Assembly (NCBI RefSeq): GCF_008386695.1
Contig: NZ_VUOC01000004.1
Coordinates: 3,414,423-3,478,422 of the forward strand
Direction of reading: 5' to 3'
DNA length: 64,000 nucleotides
Source of the DNA: Chitinophaga agrisoli
GTDB lineage: Bacteria > Bacteroidota > Bacteroidia > Chitinophagales > Chitinophagaceae
Shown here: positions 17,719 to 27,081 of the stretch, piece by piece
Position numbering within the stretch: position 1 is the stretch's first letter
Layout: the number at the start of each line of letters is the position of its first letter
Notes under the pieces: model-generated
What the model was told of the DNA's origin: nothing
What the model saw: only the letters and a program-made list of their open reading frames with translations
Database searches by the model: none
Program-made: the position numbers and the translations under genes

Positions 17719-20700
17719 ATGTTAGGTTTTTTAACAAAAATTTTTGGCGGACACAAGTCTGAAAGAGATATTAAGACTTTGCTGCCCCGTGTAAAACAGA
17801 TCAATGAGGCGTTTGAAAAACTACAGTCCCTGCCTTTGGATGACCTCCGTAATAAAACACAGGAGTTCCGCGCACGCATCAAAGAACATCTGGCGAATAT
17901 AGACGAGGCGCTGGCTGCTAAACAGCATGCCGCAGAAACAGAGGCAGACGTTTCCCTTAAAGACACCATCTACCAGGAAATAGATAAAATGAAAAAAGAC
18001 CGGGATAAACAGATCGAAGTTATCCTGGATCAGCTGTTACCGGAAGCCTTTGCCGTTGTAAAGGAAACCGCCCGCCGTTTTTCCCAGAATCCTACCCTCA
18101 CCGCCACCGCTACTGAGCTGGACCGCCAACTGGCAGTAAAGAAACCTTACCTGACCATTGAGGGTGACAAAGTGACGTGGAAGAACACCTGGCCGGCAGC
18201 CGGTTCTGACGTTACCTGGAACATGGTACACTATGATGTACAGCTAATTGGCGGTATGGTACTACACCAGGGAAAAATTGCTGAGATGGCAACGGGTGAA
18301 GGTAAGACCCTGGTATCCACCCTGCCCGCTTATCTGAATGCCCTGGCAGCAGAAGGCGTGCACATTGTAACGGTGAACGATTACCTGGCCCGTCGTGACT
18401 CCGAGTGGAACGGTCCTATCTTTGAATTCCTGGGATTGACCGTAGATTGCATAGATAAACACCAGCCTAACAGCACCGAACGCCGGAACGCTTACCTGGC
18501 TGATATCACATACGGCACTAATAACGAATTTGGTTTTGACTACCTCCGCGATAACATGGTACACAGCCCGGAAGAAATGGTGCAGCGTAAACACCATTTT
18601 GCCATGGTGGATGAGGTGGACAGTGTACTGGTGGATGATGCGCGTACCCCGCTGATCATCTCCGGCCCTATCCCCCGCGGCGACGAGCAGGAGTTCCATG
18701 TACTGAAACCCCGCATACAACGCCTGGTAGACGCCCAGAAAAAAGTAACCACCCAGTTCCTCAACGAGGCCAAAAAACTGATCGCCGAAGGTAAGGATGA
18801 CCCGAAGACCGGCGGTTTAGCATTAATGCGCGCATGGCGCGGCCTGCCAAAGAACAGCGCCCTGATCAAATACCTGAGCGAAGCCGGTAATAAAGTACTG
18901 CTGCAGAAAGCAGAGAACTACTACCTGGCAGACCAGCAGCGCGAAATGCCGAAAGTGGACGAGGAACTATATTTCCATATAGACGAGAAGAACAATAGTG
19001 TAGACCTTACAGATAAGGGTATTGCCCTGATCACCCAATCCGGCGAAGACGAAAACTTCTTCGTAATGCCGGATGTAGGATCTGAAATTGCAGAAATAGA
19101 AAAGCTGCCCATCTCCCCGGAAGAGAAGCTGCAACGGAAGGACCAGCTGCTGCAGGACTTTGCGCTGAAATCCGACCGTATCCACTCCGTACAACAATTG
19201 CTGAAAGCATATACCCTGTTTGACAACGACGTGGAATACGTAGTAATGGACGGTAAAGTAAAGATCGTGGATGAGCAGACCGGCCGTATACTCGAAGGCC
19301 GCCGCTATTCCGACGGTTTACACCAGGCCATTGAAGCCAAGGAAAACGTGAAAGTGGAAGCCGCCACCCAAACCTTTGCGACCATCACCTTACAGAACTA
19401 CTTCCGTATGCACCACAAGCTGGCCGGTATGACCGGTACGGCCGTAACGGAAGCAGGCGAGTTCTGGGAAATATACAAGCTGGATGTGGTAACCATCCCC
19501 ACCAACCTGCCCATTACCCGTATTGACGCGGAAGACCTGGTATATAAGACCAAACGCGATAAATACAGGGCCGTAATAGAAGAGGTCAAGGTATTGCAGG
19601 CCAAAGGCCGCCCGGTACTGGTAGGTACTACCTCCGTAGAAGTATCTGAGCTGCTGGGCAAGATGCTCACCTTTGAAAAGATCCCGCATAACGTACTGAA
19701 CGCCAAACAGCACGCCCGTGAGGCCCAGATAGTGGCCGAAGCAGGTTTGGCCGGCGCCGTGACCATCGCCACCAACATGGCCGGTCGTGGTACGGATATT
19801 AAACTGGGCCCCGGCGTAAAAGACGCTGGCGGTTTGGCCATCATTGGTACGGAAAGGCATGAAAGCCGCCGTGTGGACCGCCAGCTGCGTGGCCGTGCCG
19901 GCCGTCAGGGCGACCCCGGTACTTCCCAGTTCTTTGTATCCCTGGAAGATGACCTGATGCGTATGTTCGGCTCTGACCGTATTGCCGGCCTGATGGACCG
20001 CATGGGTTATAAAGAGGGCGAAGTGATCCAGCACAGCATGATCACCCGCTCCATAGAGCGCGCACAACGTAAAGTGGAAGAGAACAACTTTGGCATCCGT
20101 AAACGCCTGCTGGAGTATGATGATGTGATGAACAAACAACGTACGGTGATCTATGCCAAACGTAACCACGCATTGTTTGGCGAGCGCCTGGCCATTGACA
20201 TTGACAATGCATTCTATGACGTAGCGGAAGGTATCATTGCCACCCACAAAGAAAGCAACGACCATGAAGCCTTTACGCTGGATGCTATCATGAACTTCTC
20301 CATTGATACGGATATTACAGCAGAGGAGCTGGCGAGGACAGATGCTGCCCTGCTGACCACCAAGCTGTACCACCAGGCCAAGGAGAACTATGAGCGCAAG
20401 ACCGCTGAAGTAGCAGAAAAGACCCTGCCCGTGATCAAACAGATCCATAAAGAGCAGGGCCACCAGATAGAGAATATCTCTATTCCTTTCACTGACGGTA
20501 AAAAAGGCATTAACGTGCTGGCCAACCTGCAGAAAGTAATAGATACCAACGGCACAGAAACCCTGAACGCCCTGGAACGCAGCATTACCCTGGCGCTGAT
20601 AGATGAGTCATGGAAAGAGCACCTGCGCGCAATGGATGATCTGAAACAATCTGTACAGAATGCCGTATTCGAACAAAAAGATCCGTTACTGATCTATAAG

Positions 20701-21048
20701 TTTGAAGCATTTAACCTGTTTAAACAGATGGACGGCGAAACCAGCCGTGAGATCGTTTCCTTCCTGTGCAAATGCGGCATCCCCGTAAGGGAAGACCGTG
20801 AGCAACCGGCAGAGATCCGGGAAGGCCATGAGCAGCGGACAGATATGAGCCGTATGCGCGCCTCCCACCAGGAGTTTGAAAATGGCCACGGCGGCAACGC
20901 TACTGCCACAGAGCAGCAGGAATATGCCACCAACGCAGAGCCGGCACGCCAGGAGCCTGTACGTATAGGCCCTAAAGTAGGCCGTAATGATCCCTGCCCC
21001 TGCGGTAGCGGAAAGAAATATAAACAGTGTCACGGAAAAGACCTGTAA
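17719..21048 (+). CDS. secA: Preprotein translocase ATPase SecA
   Basis: The 1109-residue motor ATPase of the Sec pathway, which drives unfolded preproteins through SecYEG. Visible: nucleotide-binding fold 1 with Walker [11 protein letters not shown] near residue 193, [19 protein letters not shown] (Walker B/DEAD), preprotein cross-linking region, NBF2 with [16 protein letters not shown] and [14 protein letters not shown], helical scaffold, and a C-terminal SEC-C zinc motif (Cys1093, Cys1095, Cys1104, His1105 in [13 protein letters not shown]). It is longer than the 901-residue E. coli protein because of insertions usual in Bacteroidota, including one in the N-terminal part rich in charged residues (about 60-95). 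It stands alone; the repeat-rich gap after it separates it from deoC. Confidence 0.99.
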   Translation: MLGFLTKIFGGHKSERDIKTLLPRVKQINEAFEKLQSLPLDDLRNKTQEFRARIKEHLANIDEALAAKQHAAETEADVSLKDTIYQEIDKMKKDRDKQIEVILDQLLPEAFAVVKETARRFSQNPTLTATATELDRQLAVKKPYLTIEGDKVTWKNTWPAAGSDVTWNMVHYDVQLIGGMVLHQGKIAEMATGEGKTLVSTLPAYLNALAAEGVHIVTVNDYLARRDSEWNGPIFEFLGLTVDCIDKHQPNSTERRNAYLADITYGTNNEFGFDYLRDNMVHSPEEMVQRKHHFAMVDEVDSVLVDDARTPLIISGPIPRGDEQEFHVLKPRIQRLVDAQKKVTTQFLNEAKKLIAEGKDDPKTGGLALMRAWRGLPKNSALIKYLSEAGNKVLLQKAENYYLADQQREMPKVDEELYFHIDEKNNSVDLTDKGIALITQSGEDENFFVMPDVGSEIAEIEKLPISPEEKLQRKDQLLQDFALKSDRIHSVQQLLKAYTLFDNDVEYVVMDGKVKIVDEQTGRILEGRRYSDGLHQAIEAKENVKVEAATQTFATITLQNYFRMHHKLAGMTGTAVTEAGEFWEIYKLDVVTIPTNLPITRIDAEDLVYKTKRDKYRAVIEEVKVLQAKGRPVLVGTTSVEVSELLGKMLTFEKIPHNVLNAKQHAREAQIVAEAGLAGAVTIATNMAGRGTDIKLGPGVKDAGGLAIIGTERHESRRVDRQLRGRAGRQGDPGTSQFFVSLEDDLMRMFGSDRIAGLMDRMGYKEGEVIQHSMITRSIERAQRKVEENNFGIRKRLLEYDDVMNKQRTVIYAKRNHALFGERLAIDIDNAFYDVAEGIIATHKESNDHEAFTLDAIMNFSIDTDITAEELARTDAALLTTKLYHQAKENYERKTAEVAEKTLPVIKQIHKEQGHQIENISIPFTDGKKGINVLANLQKVIDTNGTETLNALERSITLALIDESWKEHLRAMDDLKQSVQNAVFEQKDPLLIYKFEAFNLFKQMDGETSREIVSFLCKCGIPVREDREQPAEIREGHEQRTDMSRMRASHQEFENGHGGNATATEQQEYATNAEPARQEPVRIGPKVGRNDPCPCGSGKKYKQCHGKDL

Positions 21049-21050
21049 GT

Positions 21051-21186
21051 AATGTGCTAATGTGCAGATATGCTAATGTGCGGATGGATTTGAAGCGACT
21101 GTAAAATTACTGGATACCAATAAGTTAATGTGCTAATGGAGATCTTAGGATCATACCATTGGCACATTGACATATTAGCACATTGA
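21051..21186. repeat. AATGTGCTAATGTGC-type intergenic repeats
   Basis: Between secA and deoC, blocks 21051-21081 and 21124-21138 carry the AATGTGCTAATGTG type in direct orientation, and 21158-21186 carries it inverted (GGCACATTGACATATTAGCA). The set can fold into a long imperfect hairpin, and it resembles the design but not the sequence of the GTTAGC repeats at 13568-13742. Confidence 0.7.
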
Positions 21187-21198
21187 AAAATTAATGTC

Positions 21199-21885
21199 AT
21201 GGATCTGAATCAATACATTGACCATACTATCCTGAAACCTGTCACTACACAGGAAGAGATCAAAAACCTGTGTATGGAAGCTGCCGCTTACCAATTTGCG
21301 GCGGTTTGTGTGCCCCCTCCTTTTGTAAAGATCGCCAAAGCTTTTACTGCCAATACTCATGTGAAGGTAGCTACCGTAACCGGCTTCCCATTTGGCTATT
21401 CCGCCATAGAGGCCAAGGTAGCGGAAACTGTGCTGGGCATTATAGATGGGGCGGATGAGCTGGATATGGTGGCCAACCTGATCGCCATCCGCAACGGGGA
21501 CTGGGCCTACCTGGAAAAGGAGATTGCTACCGTCATGCAGATCATCCGCACAAAAGGGAAAGTAATTAAGGTGATCATAGAAAGTGGCATATTATTGGAA
21601 GCAGAGATCATCAGATGCTGCGAGCTGTATGCCAGGTACGGGGTGGATTTTGTGAAAACCTCTACGGGTTATGCAGAAAAAGGGGCCAGCGTGGAAGCCG
21701 TACGGCTCATGCGCCAGCACCTGCCGGCCAATATACAGATAAAAGCGTCCGGCGGTATTCGTACCTTTGCCTTCGCCCAGGAGCTGATAGCCGCGGGAGC
21801 AACAAGGCTGGGCTGCAGCAGCAGCGTGGCCATTATGAAGGAAAGCGAAGGGGCATCCACTGCAGACGCAGGCACAGGCTATTAA
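21199..21885 (+). CDS. deoC: Deoxyribose-phosphate aldolase
   Basis: A 228-residue class I aldolase that splits 2-deoxy-D-ribose 5-phosphate into glyceraldehyde 3-phosphate and acetaldehyde in deoxynucleoside breakdown. All active-site elements are visible: Asp89 in GADELDMV, the Schiff-base Lys153 in FVKTSTGYAEKG, and Lys182 in IKASGGIRT, matching Asp102, Lys167 and Lys201 of the E. coli enzyme. Length fits the short bacterial type. The SPOR gene begins within 30 bp of its stop (ATG at 21911), and the peptidase gene overlaps that one, so the three are probably co-transcribed, although their functions are not obviously related. Confidence 0.97.
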   Translation: MDLNQYIDHTILKPVTTQEEIKNLCMEAAAYQFAAVCVPPPFVKIAKAFTANTHVKVATVTGFPFGYSAIEAKVAETVLGIIDGADELDMVANLIAIRNGDWAYLEKEIATVMQIIRTKGKVIKVIIESGILLEAEIIRCCELYARYGVDFVKTSTGYAEKGASVEAVRLMRQHLPANIQIKASGGIRTFAFAQELIAAGATRLGCSSSVAIMKESEGASTADAGTGY

Positions 21886-21910
21886 AATGATCCGTATAAA
21901 CATAATTCCG

Positions 21911-22354
21911 ATGAAATTCTTTATTACAGCAGCATTCGTTTTGATAGGCGGGATAGCCGCTGCGCAAGACAGCAGCTTTGCCACGGCAAGCGGAGGCAAT
22001 GTAAAGGTGATCAAGGACAGCCGTATTGATATGCTCATCAAAAAGCAGATCTATATCAATACCCTGGCCATCCGCAACCAGCCCGGCTTCAGGGTGCAGG
22101 TGATCACCACCAACAAACGTAATGAGGCCAATGAGGCCAAAGCCCGCGCCATGCAGGCATACCCGGAGTACCGCGCCTATATCGATTTCCAGGCGCCCTA
22201 TTTTAAGGTACGTATAGGCGATTTTAAGAGCCGTGAAGAAGCAACAGACCTGCGTGATAGATTATCCGACCTGTTCCCGCACGGCGTATTTGTAGTACCT
22301 GCGGTTATCAATGTGTCTCCGGATAAAGAATTACAGAATGAAGAATCGTATTAA
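21911..22354 (+). CDS. SPOR domain-containing exported protein
   Basis: A 147-residue protein from the ATG at 21911 (signal peptide MKFFITAAFVLIGGIAAAQ; an in-frame ATG 24 bp upstream would lengthen the N-terminus without benefit). The C-terminal half is a SPOR domain (about 65-140): GFRVQVITTNKRNEANEAK, YPEYRAYIDFQAPYFKVRIG, DFKSREEATDLRDRLSDLF. SPOR domains bind denuded glycan strands of peptidoglycan, often at the septum, so this is probably a periplasmic cell-wall-binding protein. Its end overlaps the start of the M20 peptidase gene by 17 bp. Confidence 0.88.
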   Translation: MKFFITAAFVLIGGIAAAQDSSFATASGGNVKVIKDSRIDMLIKKQIYINTLAIRNQPGFRVQVITTNKRNEANEAKARAMQAYPEYRAYIDFQAPYFKVRIGDFKSREEATDLRDRLSDLFPHGVFVVPAVINVSPDKELQNEESY

Positions 22355-23522
22355 GCGCTTAGCCAGGGAGTATGCACCGGCATTTATAGATATCAGACAT
22401 CATATCCATTCCCATCCCGAACTGTCTTTTGAAGAACACGCCACATCTGCCTTTATACAGCAAAAGCTGACTGAATTTGGCGTATCCTACCAGCCCAATG
22501 TAGCCGGCACCGGCATAGTGGCGCTGATAGCGGGCCGGAACCCTTCCAAACGCATTGTGGCCATACGGGCGGATATTGACGCCTTACCCATTACAGAAGC
22601 GAATAATGTACCTTATAAATCCCTGAACCAGGGCATCATGCATGCCTGCGGGCATGATGTGCATACCACCTGCGTACTGGGCGCCACCCGCATATTGCAG
22701 GAGGTAAGGGACGGGTTTGAAGGCACCGTTAAAGTATTGTTCCAGCCCGGTGAAGAAAAGCACCCCGGCGGGGCCAGCCTGATGATAGCAGACGGCGCGC
22801 TGGAAAACCCACGGCCGCAAGCCATCCTGGGCCTGCATGTGCAGCCTTCCATGGAAGTGGGTACCCTGGGTTTCCGCAGCGGCAAATATATGGCCAGTGC
22901 GGATGAGATCTATATCACCATCAAAGGCAAAGGCGGTCATGCGGCACAGCCCCATCTTACCGTCGATACCATCCTGGTGGCCTCGCACCTGGTAGTGAGC
23001 CTGCAGCAGATCATCAGCCGTAATAACGATCCCTTCTCCCCTTCCGTGCTTTCCATCTGCGCTTTCAACGGCGGCCATACTACCAATGTGATCCCCAGCG
23101 AAGTGAAGCTGATGGGCACATTCCGTGCTATGGACGAAACCTGGCGCTTTAAGGCCCATGACCTGATCAAAAAACAGGCTACTGAGCTGGCACACGCCAT
23201 GGGAGCAGAGATAGAGATTGATATTTTAGTAGGCTACCCTACCCTTTATAATAACGAATCCGTTACCGCTAAAGCGCGCGCCCTGGCAGAAGAATACCTG
23301 GGCATGGAGCAGGTACTGGATACGGAAGTACGTATGGGAGCAGAGGATTTTGCCTATTACTCCCAGCAGATACCCGCCTGCTTTTACCGGCTGGGTACCG
23401 GCAATAAAGCCAGGGGCATTACCTCCGGCGTACATACGCCTACTTTTGATATAGATGAAAATGCGATCGAGATAGGGATAGGCGCTATGGCTTACCTGGC
23501 AGCGGAATTGCTGATAGATTGA
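22338..23522 (+). CDS. M20 family metallopeptidase / amidohydrolase
   Basis: A 394-residue cytoplasmic metallo-amidohydrolase of the IAA-amino acid hydrolase/N-acyl-amino acid deacylase group. The start at 22338 (MKNRIKRLAREYAP) overlaps the SPOR gene by 17 bp, implying translational coupling. Metal ligands are visible in HACGHDVHT (His102, His106, Asp107) and in PGEEKHPGGA (Glu139/Glu140), with GLHVQPSMEVGTLGFRSG after them and the dimerisation-domain stretch IKGKGGHAAQPH. The GAEDFAYYSQQIP motif near the C-terminus supplies the last metal-side residues. It probably hydrolyses N-acyl amino acids or related amides; the true substrate is unknown. Confidence 0.94.
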   Translation: MKNRIKRLAREYAPAFIDIRHHIHSHPELSFEEHATSAFIQQKLTEFGVSYQPNVAGTGIVALIAGRNPSKRIVAIRADIDALPITEANNVPYKSLNQGIMHACGHDVHTTCVLGATRILQEVRDGFEGTVKVLFQPGEEKHPGGASLMIADGALENPRPQAILGLHVQPSMEVGTLGFRSGKYMASADEIYITIKGKGGHAAQPHLTVDTILVASHLVVSLQQIISRNNDPFSPSVLSICAFNGGHTTNVIPSEVKLMGTFRAMDETWRFKAHDLIKKQATELAHAMGAEIEIDILVGYPTLYNNESVTAKARALAEEYLGMEQVLDTEVRMGAEDFAYYSQQIPACFYRLGTGNKARGITSGVHTPTFDIDENAIEIGIGAMAYLAAELLID

Positions 23523-23541
23523 TCATAACGGAACGCACATA

Positions 23542-23580
23542 AATAAGAAAGTCCCGCTTCCGGAGCGGGACTTTCTTATT
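23542..23580. terminator. Bidirectional rho-independent terminator
   Basis: A perfect 17-bp stem (23542-23558 with 23564-23580; core GTCCCGCT/AGCGGGAC) with a 5-nt loop lies between convergent genes (M20 stop at 23522, glyA stop at 23594). A- and T-rich ends of the stem give T runs in both directions. Confidence 0.9.
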
Positions 23581-23593
23581 ATATATAATCACT

Positions 23594-24871
23594 TTACAGC
23601 TCAGGATACAGCGGGAACTGGCCCATAAAGCTGTTTACTTCTTTCCTTACTTTGGTGATGGTGGCGTCATTGTCAGCGTCCATCAGCAGCTCGTCCATCC
23701 ACTGCACGATCTGCAGCATATGTTCCTCTTTCAGGCCACGGGTAGTGATAGCGGGCACCCCAACGCGGATACCGGAGGTTACAAAGGCTGATTTATCATC
23801 AAAAGGCACCATGTTTTTATTTACCGTAATATCTGCCTTTACCAGCACCTGCTCTGCTTTTTTACCGGAAATATCCTTATTGCGCAGGTCTATCAGCAGC
23901 AGGTGGTTATCCGTACCGCCGGAGATGATCTGGTAACCTTTTTCTACAAAGGCTTTGGCCATAGACTGGGCGTTTTTCAGGATCTGGCGGGCGTATACAT
24001 CGTATTCGTCAGACAGGATCTCGAAGAAGGACACTGCTTTGGCGGCAATTACATGCTCCAGCGGACCGCCCTGTATGCCGGGGAATACGGCTGTATCCAG
24101 CAGGGAGCTCATCATACGGATCTCGCCTTTGGGGGTTTTGAGGCCAAAAGGATTCTCAAAGTCCTTGCCCAGCAGGATCATACCGCCACGGGGACCGCGC
24201 AGGGTCTTATGTGTAGTGGTAGTTACAAAATGACAGTGCGCAAAAGGAGAGTTCAGTAAACCTTTGGCGATCAGACCGGCCGGATGGGCTATATCCGCCA
24301 TTACAAAGGCGCCTACCTGGTCAGCAATAGCGCGGATGCGTTTATAATCCCAGTCACGGCTGTAGGCGCTGGCGCCACAGATGATCAATTTCGGCTTTTC
24401 TTTCAGGGCGATCTCTTCCATCTTATCGTACTCTACCAGGCCGGTTTCCTTGTTTACGCCGTAAAACAGCGGATGGTACAGCTTTCCGGAGTAGTTAACG
24501 GCAGAGCCGTGGGTCAGGTGACCGCCCATGCTCAGGTCCAGGCCCAGGATCTTATCGCCGGGTTGCAGGATGGCCATCATTACGGCTGCATTGGCCTGTG
24601 CGCCGGAGTGAGGCTGTACGTTGGCATATTCTGCCCCAAAGATCTGTTTAGCCCTGTCAATAGCCAACTGCTCGCTTTGATCCACCACTTCACAACCACC
24701 ATAATATCTCCGTCCGGGGTACCCTTCAGCATATTTATTGGTCAGTACTGTACCCATAGCCTGCATTACCTGCAAGCTGGTAAAGTTCTCAGAAGCTATC
24801 AATTCTATGCCGTGGCGCTGACGTTCCAGTTCCTGGCGGATGATATCAAATATCTGGTTGTCTCTTTGCAT
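23594..24871 (-). CDS. glyA: Serine hydroxymethyltransferase
   Basis: A 425-residue PLP enzyme that interconverts serine and glycine with tetrahydrofolate, the main source of one-carbon units. Landmarks: LIASENFTS (about 24-32), [17 protein letters not shown] (45-61), [23 protein letters not shown], and the PLP-lysine motif [14 protein letters not shown] with Lys222. Length and all motifs match the bacterial family. The gene is monocistronic: a terminator follows it and a candidate promoter precedes it (24891-24921). Confidence 0.98.
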   Translation of the reverse strand: MQRDNQIFDIIRQELERQRHGIELIASENFTSLQVMQAMGTVLTNKYAEGYPGRRYYGGCEVVDQSEQLAIDRAKQIFGAEYANVQPHSGAQANAAVMMAILQPGDKILGLDLSMGGHLTHGSAVNYSGKLYHPLFYGVNKETGLVEYDKMEEIALKEKPKLIICGASAYSRDWDYKRIRAIADQVGAFVMADIAHPAGLIAKGLLNSPFAHCHFVTTTTHKTLRGPRGGMILLGKDFENPFGLKTPKGEIRMMSSLLDTAVFPGIQGGPLEHVIAAKAVSFFEILSDEYDVYARQILKNAQSMAKAFVEKGYQIISGGTDNHLLLIDLRNKDISGKKAEQVLVKADITVNKNMVPFDDKSAFVTSGIRVGVPAITTRGLKEEHMLQIVQWMDELLMDADNDATITKVRKEVNSFMGQFPLYPEL

Positions 24872-24890
24872 GTAGCTTTAAAATTTGCTG

Positions 24891-24921
24891 CAAAAATAGT
24901 GGAAAGGGTAATGAAATGCAA
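24891..24921 (-). promoter_or_regulatory. Candidate glyA promoter
   Basis: Read on the minus strand: TTG at 24921-24919, a 20-bp spacer, then TATTTTTG at 24898-24891, which fits the Bacteroidota TAnnTTTG -7 element. The predicted transcript start lies a few bases before the ATG at 24871, so the leader would be short. Confidence 0.45.
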
Positions 24922-24948
24922 TAATATCGGGATAATACGGGGTTAATT

Positions 24949-24972
24949 GCTAATTAGTGATCACTAATTAGC
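24949..24972. repeat. Perfect 24-bp palindrome
   Basis: GCTAATTAGTGA followed directly by its reverse complement TCACTAATTAGC, in the 218-bp divergent gap between glyA and the nucleotidyltransferase gene. It lies upstream of both genes, so a dimeric regulator site or a repeat-derived cruciform are both possible. Confidence 0.6.
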
Positions 24973-25089
24973 CCGTACTGGCCCTTTTTAAAAAAATTAC
25001 TATCTTCACGCGCTCAGGGCCATATCCGGGCCGTTATATAAGCGCTGGAACAACAGACAGCCGAGCATATTCTAAACCTAATACCAAGA

Positions 25090-26082
25090 ATGAAGGCCAT
25101 AATACCAGTAGCAGGTGCAGGCACCAAGCTACGTCCACATACATATACACAACCCAAAGCGCTGATACCCTTAGCAGGAAGGACCATTTTAAGCATCATC
25201 ATCGATCAGCTGGTGGAAGCAGGATTACAGGAATTTGTATTTGTAGTGGGTTACCTGGGGGAGAAGATCCAGCATTATGTAGAGCAGAAATACCCTACCC
25301 TTACCTGTCATTTTGTGCAGCAGAACAGCCGCGAGGGTACCGGGCACGCCATATTGCTCACCCGGGAGGTAGTAAAGGATGATGAGATCCTGATCGTGCT
25401 GGGCGATACCATCTGCGAAGGCGATTACCATGAGCTGATCAACTCACCGGTATCTATGCTGGGCCTGAAAAAAGTGGATGATCCGCGCAATTTTGGCGTA
25501 GCGGAGATAGATGAGCAGAGCCGCATTACCCGGGTGGTGGAAAAACCGCAGATCCCCAAGTCCAACCTGGCATTGGTAGGCCTTTACAAGATAAAGGAAA
25601 CGGCGCAGCTGTATGATTGCCTGCAAAGCAATATTGACCAGAAGATAAAATCGCATGACGAATTCCAGCTCACAGATGCGCTGGAATGTATGATACAGCA
25701 TAACGTCACCTTCAAACCCTTTAAAGTAAGCAACTGGTTTGACTGTGGCCGCAAGGAAACCCTGCTGGAAACAAATGCCATCCTCCTCAAAAAATACCGG
25801 CTGGCCAATAACCCGGTACTGCCCTATGAAGGCACTATCATCATTCCGCCGGTAAGTATAGGCGAAGGTTGTAATATCAAACACTCTATCATCGGCCCCA
25901 ATGTAGCCATAGGCGACAATACCGTGGTGAGCTACTCCATTGTAAAGGATTCTATTGTTGGCTCTTTCACTAATCTATACGAGGTAGTGCTGAAATCATC
26001 CCTCATAGGTAGTGACGCCAATATACGCGGGTTAAGCCAAAGCCTGAATATTGGGGACAATACGGAAATAGACCTGGGCTAA
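25090..26082 (+). CDS. Sugar-phosphate nucleotidyltransferase
   Basis: A 330-residue NTP:sugar-phosphate nucleotidyltransferase of the RmlA/GlmU-like superfamily. The N-terminal catalytic domain (about 1-235) has the signature PVAGAGTKLRPHTYTQPKAL at residues 6-25, where the G-x-G-T-(K)-L-R-P loop binds the nucleotide, the acidic VLGDTICEGDYHEL, and VEKPQIPKSNLALVGLY. The C-terminus (about 250-330) has hexapeptide-like stretches (IIPPVSIGEGCNIKHSIIG, NVAIGDNTVVSYSIV), i.e. a short left-handed beta-helix. It would activate a sugar 1-phosphate (glucose or similar) for surface polysaccharide or glycolipid synthesis. It stands upstream of the nitronate monooxygenase gene with a 33-bp gap. Confidence 0.9.
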   Translation: MKAIIPVAGAGTKLRPHTYTQPKALIPLAGRTILSIIIDQLVEAGLQEFVFVVGYLGEKIQHYVEQKYPTLTCHFVQQNSREGTGHAILLTREVVKDDEILIVLGDTICEGDYHELINSPVSMLGLKKVDDPRNFGVAEIDEQSRITRVVEKPQIPKSNLALVGLYKIKETAQLYDCLQSNIDQKIKSHDEFQLTDALECMIQHNVTFKPFKVSNWFDCGRKETLLETNAILLKKYRLANNPVLPYEGTIIIPPVSIGEGCNIKHSIIGPNVAIGDNTVVSYSIVKDSIVGSFTNLYEVVLKSSLIGSDANIRGLSQSLNIGDNTEIDLG

Positions 26083-26110
26083 TTTGTAATTACCAATTAG
26101 TAATTAAATT
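26081..26110. repeat. AATTA-type short repeats in intercistronic gap
   Basis: The 33 bp between the two genes consist of repeated TAATTA-type units (GTAATTACCAATTAGTAATT). They are similar in kind to the sequences at 12029-12074 and 24949-24972. Confidence 0.45.
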
Positions 26111-26115
26111 GCTGT

Positions 26116-27081
26116 ATGGTTACACAAGCATACAGCAATCGTATCACGCAACTCTTTCATACGCAATATCCTATTATACAGGCCGGCATGATCTGGGCCA
26201 GCGGCTGGCGTTTAGCCAGTGCGGTAAGTAATGCCGGAGGCCTGGGCCTTATTGGCGCAGGCAGTATGTACCCCGCGGTGCTGCAGGAGCATATCCGTAA
26301 ATGTAAGGCTGCTACCAGCCAACCCTTTGGCGTAAACGTGCCGCTGTTGTACCCTGATATAGATCAGCTGATCCGCATTATTATAGAAGAAGGCGTAAAG
26401 ATCGTATTTACCAGCGCCGGCAATCCCAAAACCTGGACGCCTACCCTTAAAGCAGCAGGCATAACCGTAGTGCATGTAGTATCCAGTTCTGCTTTTGCCC
26501 TTAAAAGCGAGGCCGCCGGTGTAGATGCCGTGGTAGCAGAAGGTTTTGAGGCCGGTGGGCATAACGGGCGGGAGGAGACCACCACTATGGTGCTGATACC
26601 AGCCGTATGCGCGCAGGTAAAGATACCGGTGATAGCCGCAGGCGGTATTGGCTCCGGAAAGGCCATGGCAGCGGCTTTTGCCCTGGGCGCAGAAGGCGTG
26701 CAGTGCGGCAGCCGTTTTGTAGCTACGCCGGAAGCCTCTTCCCATGAGCATTTTAAACAAGCCATCCTGCACGCAGGCGAAGGCGATACCATATTATCCC
26801 TTAAGAAAGTAACTCCTGTACGCCTGATCAAAAACCAATTCTATGACAGCATAAAAGCAGCGGAAGACCGCGGCGCCAACGCAGAAGAATTAAAACAACT
26901 GCTGGGCCGGAGCCGCGCCAAGAAAGGTATGTTCGAAGGACAGCTGGAAGAAGGCGAACTGGAAATAGGCCAGGTAAGCGCGCTGATAAATAACATCCAA
27001 CCGGCTGCAGATGTAGTAGCAGAAATATGGAACGAGTTTAGGGAAACATGCCGGAGGCTAGCTGTTAATGGCGCTATCTAA
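26116..27081 (+). CDS. Nitronate monooxygenase family flavoprotein
   Basis: A 321-residue FMN-binding TIM-barrel protein of the nitronate monooxygenase (2-nitropropane dioxygenase)/FabK group. Landmarks: YPIIQAGMIWASGWRLASAV, NAGGLGLIGAGSM, the catalytic His in EGFEAGGHNGREETTTMVL, the FMN phosphate loop VIAAGGIGSGKAMAAAFALG, and AEGVQCGSRFVATPEASSHE. Members oxidise alkyl nitronates, or reduce enoyl-ACP in the FabK branch; the sequence does not settle which. It ends in convergence with the ABC permease gene, overlapping by 8 bp at 27074-27081. Confidence 0.91.
   Translation: MVTQAYSNRITQLFHTQYPIIQAGMIWASGWRLASAVSNAGGLGLIGAGSMYPAVLQEHIRKCKAATSQPFGVNVPLLYPDIDQLIRIIIEEGVKIVFTSAGNPKTWTPTLKAAGITVVHVVSSSAFALKSEAAGVDAVVAEGFEAGGHNGREETTTMVLIPAVCAQVKIPVIAAGGIGSGKAMAAAFALGAEGVQCGSRFVATPEASSHEHFKQAILHAGEGDTILSLKKVTPVRLIKNQFYDSIKAAEDRGANAEELKQLLGRSRAKKGMFEGQLEEGELEIGQVSALINNIQPAADVVAEIWNEFRETCRRLAVNGAI

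Noticed and set aside
19390-20463. 357-residue minus-strand frame inside secA
   Set aside because: It lies wholly antisense to conserved SecA domains; low-bias codon composition of the plus gene explains its length.
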